Positions 36,643 to 47,813 of a stretch of DNA of 64,000 bases are shown piece after piece (the first letter of the stretch is position 1; every line of letters starts with the position of its first letter). Below the pieces are notes generated by a model. The model was not told the origin of the DNA, did no database searches, and worked only from the letters and a program-made list of their open reading frames with translations. The DNA is from Casuarina equisetifolia (taxonomy: Eukaryota > Streptophyta > Magnoliopsida > Fagales > Casuarinaceae). A program made the translations under genes and the position numbers. The stretch is taken from assembly GCA_028551475.1 (NCBI GenBank), contig CM052360.1, forward strand, positions 3,274,501 through 3,338,500, written 5' to 3'.

Positions 36643-37715
36643 GGCATCTTGCCATCTAGGATCGCAAATTGCCTTATGGTGATAGGTTCAGTTTCCAATG
36701 AAATGGAGGCAATAAAGTTTTGGGTGATGGTTGGGAGATGATTATAGGAAATAAAAGCCGAAATGGGATACTTAGAAGATGTGCTTTCAAGAGCGTTGAT
36801 AGTGGGACATACGTAATCACTGGACCAAAGTGGTGGTCGTGGTACTTGAGTAGAGCGTCTCGGGATTACAGTGGTTGGAGAAGTAGGAGACGGTGATGAA
36901 GTATTTGGTTCATCATCATCAGAGAAAAAATCATATGGTTCAGTTGAAGGTGGCAAAGGTATGAGTGGTTGATCTGAAAAAGAAGGCTCTAATGGAGCAG
37001 GATTTGACACATCAGCAGTGGGCGATGAGTCTGAGCATTCATGGAGTGACACTGAATGTCGATGTATTTCTGGAACCTTTGTAATGGGAAATGTCAATGG
37101 AACCGATCGAGTAGAATGTGGCTTGGACTCCATAGATGAAAAGGGAAAGTGGTCCTCATGGAATTTTACATCCCGACTGATAAAGAAGCGACGACTCTCA
37201 GGATTGTAAAGTCTGTATCCCTTCTAACTGGATGCATATCCCATGAAAATGCAAAGTGTTGCTCGTGGAGCAAATTTGTCTTTAGGTCCCACAGTGGTGA
37301 CAAAGCAGAGACAACCGAAAACCCTAAGATGAAAAATTTGGGGTGGTTTTCCAAATAACTTTTTATAAAGGGTTACACCATTCAAAACAGATGATGGCAT
37401 TCTATTAATAAGATATGTCGCTGTAAGAATGCATTTCCCCCAAAACTTGGTAGGAAGGTGACTCTGGAATTTGAGTGCTCACGCAACATCTAAGATGTGG
37501 CGATGTTTTCGCTCAACAACATTGTTCTGTTAGGGAGTGTGTACACATGAACTTTCATGCTTAATTCCCCATGATGAAAAAAGTTGTTTGGTGTTGTGAT
37601 TAAAGAAATCTAGGGCATTGTTAGTCCTGATCCATTTGACTTCCGTGTCAAACTGTGTTTTTATCAAAATGAGAAATTCTTCTAATTTGTGAAAAGTCTC
37701 ATCCTTACCCTTCAT
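36639..37715 (-). pseudogene. Copia 1 integrase end and linker, broken
   Basis: 36639-37133 is a Ser/Pro-rich linker between integrase and RT. 37530-37715 is integrase core, where the usual RTDNG motif reads RTNNA, so a catalytic Asp is lost. The C-terminal integrase lies between them in several frames. Confidence 0.75.
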
Positions 37716-37802
37716 GAGGAACGTCCATGTTCCTCGTGAAAAGTCATCTACAATGGTGAGAAAGTATCGTGATCCATCATGATTGGGGGTCCGATATGGT
37801 CC

Positions 37803-39050
37803 TCAAACATCAACATGTATCAGGTCAAAAAACCGTTGCGCTGTATGATCACGTGTTAGGAAAGGATTGTGAGTTTGTTTCGTAAGAGGGCAAGTGGCAC
37901 AACAATCTTGAAATGAAGCATTTTGAAAAGGAAGTTCTTTAATAAACTTGAACTTTGAGTTAGACATATTGCCGAAACGACAATGCCAAAGTTTGAAATA
38001 AGAGTTGGTACAATTTAATAAAGAGTTTACAAAATGTGGACTTGAAGCAACTGACAAATGTAAATCTTTGCTAGTAGGTCGTGCAATAAAAAAGTAGAGT
38101 CCATTCCTCATTCTACTTAGTCCCTTAACATCACTCGTCGAAAGGTCCTGAAATACATAAAAATCAGTGTAGAGGATGATACGACAATTATTATCCATGC
38201 AAAATTTTGAAACAGAGATTAAATTGAACTTGAAATCAGGTGAGTATAGGACAGTATTCAATGTGAGATGCTTGGATATGTGGGTGTTGCTAGTATGAGT
38301 AACCAACGCACTGTCACCATTAGGAAATTTAACTTTCCTAGATCTAGATTCACATGATATAATTGAATCTAAGCAATTTAAGTTGGCAGTGATATGATCA
38401 CTTGTACCCGAATCAATTATCCAAACTCTATTGAGAAAATCAGACATACCTTCGGCCAAGTAGGCATGGCTAGAGGATGAGTCATCCTTGATGAACTTCA
38501 TGAAGCGCTGATAATCAGTCTTGGTGATGAAAACTGAATCTGAATCATCAGTTACTAGGTTAGCCTTTGCATCTCCTTTGTAATATTTGTGTCTAGGAGG
38601 AAAACCATTCAACTTGTAGCATTCTTTGCGCTCATGCCCATAGTTCTTGCAATACTCACATTGGGGACCAGTGATTTGGTAGCAATTCTTACTTTTGTGG
38701 CCCTTTTTTCCGCAATGTTGGCATTTTTCATTCGGGGGAGCGCAAAATGACATGCCATTTGTGGGGGCTCTAAACGATGTGTCGTTGGACCAAAACGACT
38801 GGCCATTGTGAGCTGCCTTAAACGAGAATGACGTGTCATTCTCGGTTATCGCTGATTGCGCTGAAGTCGTCCCAATAGGTTTGCCCGCCGTAATAGCTCT
38901 AGGACCAACGACCAAATTTGTTGTGTCAGACAAGTATTTCGCCACAACAAACACAGATTCTCCGATTGTCTTCCCCACTTCTGTCCAGCGATATTCGGCC
39001 TTGCTGAGCATGGAATAGGCTTTAATCATGTCTAGAAGTGGTTGCATCAT
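37803..39050 (-). pseudogene. Copia 1 gag zinc knuckles, protease and pre-integrase
   Basis: 415 codons without a stop. From the start: the gag C-terminal part, two CCHC knuckles (C-X2-C-X4-H-X4-C at CQHCGKKGHKSKNC and CEYCKNYGHERKEC), the aspartic protease motif WIIDSGTSDHIT, then the pre-integrase LWHCRFGNMSNSKF and a zinc-finger tail ending FDLIHVDV, where the integrase core should begin. The reading stops there at 37803. Confidence 0.9.
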
Positions 39051-39245
39051 AAAAATCTAGTCCCGAATAGCTGAATAAACATCATTAAGGTTGTGCATGA
39101 GCTGATAGAATTTTAGGGTTTCCTGGTGAACCCTCCACGGCCCAAAAGTGAGCATTTCCAGCGAGATGAGCTCCATTATGGACTCGTATTCCTCCCAGAG
39201 TTGATAGAGGTGGCTGAAATAGGCAGCAATGGTCTTTCCCCCTTG

Positions 39246-39527
39246 CTAAATATGCCATAATTGAGTGATTAGGTCATAGACTCGTGACGGGTCAACCTGG
39301 TTGTAGCGGGCCTGGAGCTCCGCCCACATTTTCGCGGCGGAACGGGTGTAGATGAGCCCATCATGGAGTTCCTTGGAGACGGAGTTCAAGATCCATCCCT
39401 TGGCAAACCTGGTTACAATGCTCCCAAAGTGGTAGGAGAGGCGAATCGGGTTGAGGTTTTGGAAATTCGCCGTTGGCACGGATACCATGTAAAAAGGTGG
39501 GAAATTGGATAAAACTTGTTCTTTCAT
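39246..39527 (-). pseudogene. Copia 1 gag N-terminal part
   Basis: 93 codons with typical copia gag features (LHDGLIYTRSAAKMWAELQA, YDLITQLWHI). A stop at 39246 separates it from the downstream gag frame at 39050. Confidence 0.8.
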
Positions 39528-39787
39528 TCACAAGCAAACCGATTACAAAGGTTACAACGGGAGAAGTAATTCCCCGGGTGAGAAAGAAAGATTAAACTTG
39601 TACATGCATAAATAGAAGTAAAAAGCTCAATCCATCGTTGTCACGCGTGCTTTGGAAATGGTAGCTCTGATGTAGAGTAGCTGCAGACGGTGTAGGTGGG
39701 CGGTGCAGATAGAGAACATCCTCTCTGACTCCATTGTCGGGGATGCCAACGTGGATGCTGACTAGGATGCCAGCTCATATTCGAACA
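39488..39787 (-). repeat. Copia 1 LTR (5' in element orientation)
   Basis: 300 bp, partner of 34818-35117. Same length, about 97% identical by my manual count. Confidence 0.93.
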
Positions 39788-42266
39788 AAAAGCCCCTAGA
39801 AGGCCTCAGCCGACTGTGATGTATACTCAAGCGGCTTTCCAGCGAGGTAACAAAGCATAGTTTGTAGAGTAAATTCGGGCTGATTAGAATGAGATCCTTT
39901 TACCATATATGTAGAGCATATTTCATAATGACAATCGTGGAATTTTAGATGGCATGCGAGGTTCCCAATGAGAGCGTTGCTGAGGAATTACGATGTCAAT
40001 ACTTAGAAAAGTCTCAGGCTATTCATGGGATGCCAAGGCAGTGCTAGCATTTGCAGCTTTTGCTTTGGAGTACTGGAATTTCTGTTTTGCCCTAGAACAC
40101 TCATCGGAACTCCCCGAGTTCGTGGCGATTCTGAAACGTGTATCGGTCAACGTAGAGCCTGAGAAATATCGGAATGTAATTGATGAACTTAAAAGCCTGA
40201 TCAACGCTACATCGGAATTCATCAAGCTCATTGTTGATTTCAGCAAGAAAACCAACCACGGTAAAAAGGTACCAAAATCACAAACTTTCTACGACCGTAT
40301 CCCCACGGATGTTTACTGGGCTATCAGAACTATGTTAGCTTGCACGACTCACATGTGTTGTCTCGTTGAGAATGAGTAAGTTCTTGTGCCCCTCATGAGC
40401 TATATACGCTGAAATCCTTCCAGTAGATGAGTTATGAGGAAATAATTGGCGTGTAAAATTTCTTCGTTTAATCTAATGCAAATGAACATGATAATCTAAT
40501 GGTTGTAGGAACAAGACAGAGGAACTATCAATTTCTTTGGCCAGAATCAACGTGATGCTCAACTCTCTTAAGGGGAATATAGGTGAGTACGAAAAACAAG
40601 AAGGTTATCCTATGAGCCGATTTCACTCATATTGAAGCAACTTACCATGAATATGTAGCTCATGTTGTATATTGTCTTAAAACTGGGAAAAGCTGCAGAC
40701 CACGATTATTGTCCTCTACAGGTGAAATTGAGGACTATAAGGAACTGAAGCGACTCTACGAAGATTCTGATGAGATCACGTACGTGATTTTCACTGAGGC
40801 TAAGGCGCAGCTGGTAGACGGTTCTACTACGAAACCGGTTAGCTCTTCTAGCAGAGTTTTTGCGTTTTATTTCTATAACTAATATCACTATTGTATTTCT
40901 TTTTTTTTCTTTTTAATTTTTGGGACCCGCTACACCCTTTTCAGTTGCTAGAACTGAAGCTTCCGCTAATCCCTCTAAATTATGTGCCAATAAGAACAAC
41001 AAGAATGTTTAGATGTTCAATAGTTTACCAAAATTTCATAATCGAATTGTAAAAACAGGTTAACATCGACGTGCTGAAAGAAAAGAGGCTTCTGTTACTA
41101 ATTTCGACCCTAGACATATCTACTCAAGAGTTCTCGGATCTGAAGCTAGTATACCATGAGATTATGAAGGAAGAAAGGTATAGAATTGTATGGATCCCAA
41201 CGGTGCAGCTGACCGCTGACTTGCCAAAGCACTTTCAGGAGTTGCAGTCTGAGATGCCCTGGTACATAGTACAGGGCTTTGCATCATCAGCGGGCATGAG
41301 GCTTATTAAGAAGGTGTCAAAATTTGAGAACTGGCCTCTCCTTCTGGTGATGGACCCACAAGGGAGGGTGGAGCACCCAAACGCACTCCACATGATACAT
41401 ATATGGGGAATGAAGGCTTTCCCTCTCACTATCACGAAAGAGAAGGAACTTTTGGGCCAAGAAAATGTAATGGGAAACATCGTGAGTGACATCAATCCGG
41501 ACATATATCGCTGGGTAAAGTTTTTTCTCTGTCCGAAATTTAGATACATATATAGATCACAGGGGGGACGGGGTGTTTGGTGACACAAGTATGCACACAC
41601 TTGCACGTATTCATGCATGCCATTTCAAGAAAAATTCATGATATGGATCCGAATAAAATTGAGGTTTAATGTATCCTGTTCAATCAGATCAAAGAGGAGA
41701 AGTACATTTTCTACTATGGAGGCAAGGACAACTCGTGGATCGAACAATTTAAGGACAAAGTCACTTCCTTGAAGAAGGAACACAAAATTTCCGTCGAGTT
41801 GCTTTGTGTTAAAAATGAAGTCAAAGGTAAGGATGTCCATTGCATCCTAGATCGTTTCTGGAGGGCCATACAAAGCTTATTCTATTGCAAGGCTCGGGAG
41901 AAAACCAAAAGGTACCGTCTGATGCTAGAAATTCGAAAATTGCTTTCCTACAAGAACGAGGATGGATGGGCTGTACTGTACAAAGGATCTGGAATGGTGT
42001 CCAGTGTCCGTGGCACAGTAATTCTGGAAGTCTTCAAGCTGTCTGGCGAATGGAAGGGTGAGGAGCCTAAAAAGGGCTTCGAAAAGTTTTTCTTAGAATG
42101 CCTCAAGAACTCATCTAAAGATGAGCCCTGCTACCATATTGACATTCCAATCCCAGCTGAAAACTTCCTAGAGCTTCTAGACTGCCCTTACTGTTCCTCC
42201 GCCATGGAGACTTATGTCAGCTTTAAGTGTTGCCATGTGGGTGGTGCTTTGAACGCACAGCACTAG

Positions 42267-43460
42267 ATGGCCACATATCTCGCTAATGATATTACTACAA
42301 AATAATCGATGTTGGTGACTTAGTTCGTAGCTAGTTACATATGTCACTAGTATGAAGAAGTTTGTCGTGTAATGCAAATAATAGGAGCATCTTAATACGT
42401 GTATAATCTGATGCCCATTTTAAGGAAAGTATCTATATAATCGTTTGATGCACTTGGTGTAATCAAAGGGGTCTCTACTGTCCATGGCTTATTTTTTATT
42501 TTTTATTTCTTTTGTTGGGTTCTTTAATGCGGAGCTTGGCACGTCGTCCTGCGCTTCGAGGAAAGTGGGCAATGAACATATACTAATGAACATTTAAAAA
42601 ATTAAGAGAACATTATGTCGAATTTTAGTCTATATTTGAAAGCGTGATAAGAGTTTGTGTCTTTTACATCTTTTAGTGCTCCATACCATATCCAGAGTTG
42701 AAGGAGGTAATCCAAATGTCCAAGAAAACACGAAAGAACTCGCCAGAAATTGCAGTAGGTTGTTGGAAAATTAAGAAGAGAAATACGAAGCTTTAATCTC
42801 AAAATTTGTGATTTACAAGTGTAGAATGATTGCAAATTTATAGCCTAGACTAGTCTACGAAAAAGAAACAATCAATCTATACATTCAAAGCTTGATTTTT
42901 TGTTTGACTCTCGTCCGAAGATGATCTGACAGAGGATGCTTCGGGTTGCAAATATGGTATAAAGAATCAGATCCTTAGTCAGAATAATGGATGGATATTG
43001 ACAGGTAAATGAGATTGATTAACTCTCCTCTGGCTATTCAAACAATGCCGGCGGCTGGTGAGACCGGCGAGCCGTGAGGAAGATGAAGCCCTCGGGGCTT
43101 TGTTGTGCTAGGGCAGACGTGGCGTTTTTATGTGTGATTTTGTGCTAACGTGGCAGCCAACCTGGAGTTGACATGGTGAATCCGACGTGGTCACTGACGT
43201 GACTTGTAATATCCTGAAAGGATTGAGAACAATATGAATTTAACGTCGTCTTGGGTTAACCAAATGAATGATAATAAGACGATAATACAAGTTCACTAAA
43301 TGAAACTGTTGCTTTAGGCGCGGATTTCTACTAGTTAGGATCAATAATATGATTTGGAGGAAGAGCAGCTAATTTTAATATTTTGATCTTTCACATAGTC
43401 TAAATATTGAGAAAGAGAAAATAATGATGAGTTGGGTCATTCTAAAGATAGCAAATAAAA
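42267..43460. repeat. 3' flank module of copy E, partner of 5262-6350
   Basis: Follows E as 5262-6350 follows A and shows the same landmarks, including the 77-codon minus-strand frame at 42602-42835 and the GACGTGG-rich part near 43180-43215. After A this module leads directly into copy B; after E no B-type gene follows. Confidence 0.75.
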
Positions 43461-45490
43461 ATAAAGATAAAAAAATAACATAAACTTTATTTAAGTTATA
43501 ATAATATAAAGGGAAACCAAATCAAATCTTGTGTGGGTGTGTGTATAGAATGGAGATTTAGATTAATAGCTAAAGATATCTAATTAAGAAACCTAAACAT
43601 ATTACTTAATATAATTTCATCTCTCCTGACAAAATCATTATAAGTGACATAGATTGTTGTGAAAAATATAGTCTTTACAAAAAAAAAAAATTTGTTTATT
43701 CTCCTTCAAATGAGATTAGGTTGAGTTACCGTAACCTTCAATGGATGGTTGATGGAGTAAAATGCTATAGTTGATAAACAAATCTTTGCTCAGTTCCGAT
43801 TCGTTGGTGGCCTGAGTGATGTCTTGAGCCAATCGATTACAGAAGCAACTCATTTTATAAGCTTATGTGCACAGGAATGAGCACTTCAATGAATTTGGGA
43901 TCATGAACCAACTTAAAAACCTTCATATGTCGGAATGATTGGAAAGATGAAGCTATCCGAACAAAGAATCGCATTCTAGAAGCCAAATGAACGACAAAGA
44001 AGTATGCTTCCAAGATTAGGTTGTCGAAACAAAGCTTGAGTACCCAAGAAATTGTTGCGAAAACTACAATAGCTTCACCAACATTTAGTTCCATGAGATG
44101 ATGTACTTCAACCCCTCCAAACTCTTCTGATTGTTGAAGTTGTACGAACGTTACTGATGGAAGCCGGAAGAAACAAGCTGGAGTTTGAAGAAAAAGGCCA
44201 GCATGCGTTGATGACGTTGCTAAACTCCCTAACTCTGTCCACAACTACATCAACCATGCACAGCCCAATAACAGTGTCAAGCACGCGTGACGATAGGAAA
44301 CTCACTTATACACCAGGAGCACATTATGGACAAGTCTACTTTCCCAAACTGACTGGACAGCAAGGCTTATAGATAAGCAACCACTCAGCATTCACCAACT
44401 ACCACCGTGGAGAATCCTCAGCACAGTTGATCCCTAGTCAATGCTCCACCACCCATACATCCAAAGAACAAAGTGAGAAAATGGGGCACGGTTCGAGAAG
44501 AGGAAGTCACGAAGAAGTTTATCCTAACCGACTGTTCAAGCGGAAAAGTAGGAAGAGATAAGAAGGCCGAGTAAACCGGCCATTTGAAATATGTAATATT
44601 TGAAAGATATTTTAAAATGGCCAAACTGGCTATATAAGTCTAGGTGTAGCTTAGAGTTTTGCATCAATTTTCTCTAAGCTGTTTGCTATAGTTATAATAC
44701 AAAGCCCTTTTTGGCTCAAAGCTTCGTCTTTATTACCTTTTTCAAGTCTGATCGCAGCAAATAAAGAAAATATCGAAATCTAGTTTAACAAATTTCTCCA
44801 CCTGGGGAGAGGGCCTTGGCAGTTAATTTAAGAAGTAAAGAGTTATTCGCCTGGTCTTATGATCCAAGCAACGAACTATTATTATGGTGAGCCAGATCAC
44901 TCATGGAGACCAAGTCGAGGTCAGGGAAGCTCTTTAAATTGAAAAAGGAGAAAAAAGAAAAAGAAAAAGAAAAAAGAAGCCTCTCAGAGGACCCTTTAAG
45001 TATCTCTTAATTAAAATAAACAGGTACTATAAATGGTAAACAGTTAGAGTGCACTTTTTCCACAAATTTGCGTGTGGCTTCATGTATGATCGATTTGGTG
45101 ATAATAGACAGCATCTCGACCCTCTTCATTCTGGTAATCATTTTGTCTCAGTCCACGACAACCTACAAAAACGTTGTCATATCATCGTAAATCAGTGAGT
45201 TTGACCAGAGCACAATAGATGGTCCCGCGCCTCTTTCTTTCACGTCCATACCTTTCTTCTTCAGCTGGATTCTTAATCATCATACCAGTGGACTGGTCCT
45301 TGATTTTGTGCTTTCCACTTTTATCCTGTCCCCACTGTTGTATCAAGTTAAACTCACATAGGTGCAGGGATCCTATGATTACTTCAGTAGTCAATTCTAA
45401 CTTATTTAACTCAGTTAACTATTGCTTACAAAATGTTCAGGGGGATTATAAGATGCACCATGATTTTTTTTTTCTTTATAGTTTAAGAAA
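43461..45490. other. Spacer with an RNase H-like relic and possible LTR
   Basis: Apart from the frame at 43855-44244, nothing coding is convincing. Near 44630-44790 a TATATAAG box, an AATACAAAGCCC stretch and a GTTTAACA end resemble the 3' part of a plus-strand LTR, but I found no partner or target duplication. A second A/G tract is at 44938-44980. Confidence 0.4.
43855..44244 (-). pseudogene. RNase H-like domain fragment, probably from a retroelement
   Basis: 129-codon frame. Its middle (GEAIVVFATISWVLKLCFDN, then LILEAYFFVVHLA) follows the pattern of plant RNase H-like domains in LINE-type pol (E-A-L-A-V, then a helix, then I-x-E-x-D-x-x-V-V), but the catalytic Asp position is Ala-Tyr. The flanks match nothing. 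This is fold-level reading by eye. Confidence 0.35.
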
Positions 45491-45503
45491 GAAGTGTAGA
45501 AAA

Positions 45504-45885
45504 TACTTAACATTGGAAGATGAAATGAAAAACTACAATGGATGATCAAAGCAATTAAAGAAAATGATTTAGTTGCTAAACTTCTTAAACTATTTTTCTT
45601 AGCTTGCATTTATTGTATATAAGTTGAATGAAATGGAAGACATTTTCAAGAAAAAACAATTGATATCTCTATTCTCTTAACCAAAGTAAAGAAGGTAGTG
45701 CGTGAGAGAGCTTCTTTATTTAGAAATATCAAATCTTGGCAAGGAAATGTTATTTTGAGTGAAATTTGGAGACTTTCAATTTTCATCTTTTTATAGATAT
45801 CGTGACTTTTGTAATACTGGGTATGCCCCTGTGCATCTATATTTTTAAATTTATTAATACAATTTACATTTTCACAAAAAAAAAA
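45504..45885 (+). mobile_element. Short 5'-truncated LINE with 13-bp target duplication
   Basis: 382 bp, ending in ten A at 45876-45885. It is flanked by GAAGTGTAGAAAA at 45491-45503 and 45886-45898, an exact duplication. The body matches the 3' end of the LINE at 30900-31812 (ATTGTATATAAGTTGAATGA, GTAATACTGGGTATGC, TTATTAATACAATTTACATT). It contains no domain. Confidence 0.93.
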
Positions 45886-45898
45886 GAAGTGTAGAAAA

Positions 45899-46488
45899 CA
45901 AGTGTTCAATTTAAAACTTCTCACAAACTTACTAGTGAGTTGACATATTTATCGTGTAGTTATTTCTTGATAATAATGAATACTACTTGAGTGAATTAAA
46001 ATAGAATTTTGTATTTTTATTCAAGTAAAGTTTTAGAGGTAAAATATTATAAATAAATGAAGACATTATATTTTGTAAAACAATTTTTTATATATATATT
46101 ACTTTTCTTAGACCAAATAGGTATTATTTTTCTACAGAGAATAAACAAAAACTTTAATATGCTTAAAAGAATTTTAGATCTCATGGTTCCCTGTGAAAAC
46201 AAAATCTTGTCCCTACCAATTCTTGGATGAGTGAGTAATTTTATCAGATGATATATATCCCCACAATTTCCTTGTTATCCTATTGCGCATTTGGATACTT
46301 AAAGATATCTCCCACGTCCTGAGCAATACGAACAAGCAAGCCTTCCTCCGGACCGTGTTCGTCCGGTGAAGACATCTGCAACCAAATCCATGCAACCCCA
46401 TGTTCGGGTGAATGAAAGTTTGATGTGGCCTATCTTTTCTTCTTGTGAAGAACATCCTTCAGCGTGCGATCCTGCACTGGGATACCAC
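45899..46488. other. AT-rich spacer, nothing recognised
   Basis: Short frames only. The sequence up to about 46488 is unrelated to the other SEO flanks, and homology to gene D begins abruptly at about 46489. Confidence 0.5.
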
Positions 46489-46735
46489 TACAATAGTGTC
46501 AAGGGGTTGTGGCACAATAATTCTGGAAGTGTTTGGCGAATGGGAGTGTGATGTGCCTAAAAAGGATTTCGAAAATTGTTTCTTAGAAGACCTTCAGAAG
46601 TTCTCTAAAGGTGAGCCCTGCTGGCACATTGACATTCCAATCACAGCTGAAGTACAGCATCTAAACTGCGCTCACTGTTCCTCCGAAATGGAGACTTATC
46701 TCGGCTTTAAGTGTTGCCACGAGGGTGTGCGTTGA
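46489..46735 (+). pseudogene. SEO: SEO relic H, copy of the 3' end of gene D exon 7
   Basis: Nearly identical to 29225-29471 of gene D from ACAATAGTGTCAAG to the stop codon, encoding TIILEVFGEWE through ETYLGFKCCHEGVR. Upstream exons are absent. The homology continues downstream to about 47290, including flank sequence that D itself has lost after 29750, so H keeps an older version of D's 3' end. Too short to make a functional SEO protein. Confidence 0.85.
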
Positions 46736-47381
46736 ACGCACTACTCTAGATGGCTACACATCTTACTAATGATGTTACTACAAAATAATAGATGTAGGTG
46801 ACTTGAGTTCGTAGCTAGTTACACATGTCACTACTATGAAGAAGTCTGTCGTGTAATACAGACAACAGGAGCGCCTTGATGCATGTATAATCTGATGCCC
46901 ATTTTAAGGAAAGTATCTATGTAACCGTTTGACGCCCTTGGTGTAATCGAAGGGTTCTCTACTCTACTGTCCATCGCTCATTTTTGTCCTTTGTTGGGTT
47001 CTTTCTTATGGAGCCTGGCACGTCGTCCGACGCTTCACGGAAAGTGGGTAATGAACATTTAAAAAGTCAGAGACAAGATATAGAATTTCAGTTTTTATCT
47101 GAAAGCGTGGTAAGAGTTTGTGTCTTTTATATCTTTTACTATTCCATACCATATCCAGAGTTGAAGGAGGTAAGACGATTGTCCAATAAAACCAGATAGA
47201 ACTTGCCAGAAGTTTGTTGGAAAATTAAGATCAGAATTAAAAAGCTTTAATCTTAAAATTTAATTTGCAAGTGTACAATGATCTGAAGTTTTCTAACCGC
47301 TTTGAAAAAGTTTGTACTTGACTTCAACTACGTTTTTCCTTTTCTGGAGGCTACTGAGGCATGCTCAATCTATATGCCCTT
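46736..47381. repeat. 3' flank module after relic H
   Basis: Matches 29472-29750 and then 5500-5780 and 42530-42830, up to about 47290. The last 90 bp before the copia element are single-copy. Confidence 0.65.
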
Positions 47382-47813
47382 TGATACAAACTTAACACAG
47401 GTGTGGAAGTAAAATAGAGTAAGGAAAGAGGAAGACACAAACACGAACTTGTGGGAGCAAAGTGGTTCAAAGTTCATTCATTCACTGCAACAACAAGAGC
47501 ATAATTGTTTTACAGAACCAAAAGAAAGCTAACCCGACAATTGCCTTCCCTGAGACTTAGGCTCCCATATCTAGTTCAAACTAACACATCTCAAAACATC
47601 AAATCAAAAGACATAAAGAAATTGGACAGTAACTACATCACCTAGCTACTTCACCCGTGAAGCATCACCATGCTCTATATAACTAGGCACTGTGTTGTCT
47701 GCACTCTATCCAACTACTCCAGCAAGGAGCTAGCTTGTCTTAGACTGCAGATTAGTTTCAGTGAGCCGTGGTCTTACTTTAGCTTCATCCATGGCAACCC
47801 TGTCAGTCTAACA
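47382..47813 (-). repeat. Copia 2 LTR (3' in element orientation)
   Basis: 432 bp, partner of 51951-52382. Confidence 0.93.

Larger units (their letters stand above)
34818..39787 (-). mobile_element. Ty1/copia retrotransposon 1, in exon 2 of SEO copy E
   Basis: Full-length, 4,970 bp. The LTRs are exactly 300 bp each (34818-35117 and 39488-39787) and begin TGTAAAAAGG and end TTCGAACA on the plus strand. I count about 10 differences between them, nearly all transitions. The target duplication AAAAG at 34813-34817 and 39788-39792 is exact. A primer site TGGTATCCGTGCC (minus strand, 39475-39487) directly adjoins the right LTR. The domain order gag, protease, integrase, RT, RNase H on the minus strand defines Ty1/copia. 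Frameshifts and stops make it non-autonomous now. Confidence 0.95.
34240..42266 (+). pseudogene. SEO: SEO copy E, split by a copia retrotransposon in exon 2
   Basis: A close relative of D. Exons: 34240-34404 (or 34440), 34782-34817 plus 39793-39846, 39949-40375, 40509-40603, 40722-40837, 41059-41514, 41688-42266. The copia element 34818-39787 sits inside exon 2. Exon 2 also has TGA at 39817, where A and A2 have a Ser codon and D has an Arg codon. Exon 3 lost one base near 39988 (relative to D) and is then open from 39993. Exons 4-7 have no lesion: WIPTVQL, MPWYIV, HPNALHMIHIWG, KYIFYYGG, FWRAIQSLFY and METYVSFKCCHVGG are all present and the stop is at 42264-42266. So E is broken only at its 5' half. 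Exon 1 has two in-frame donor sites 36 bp apart. Confidence 0.87.
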
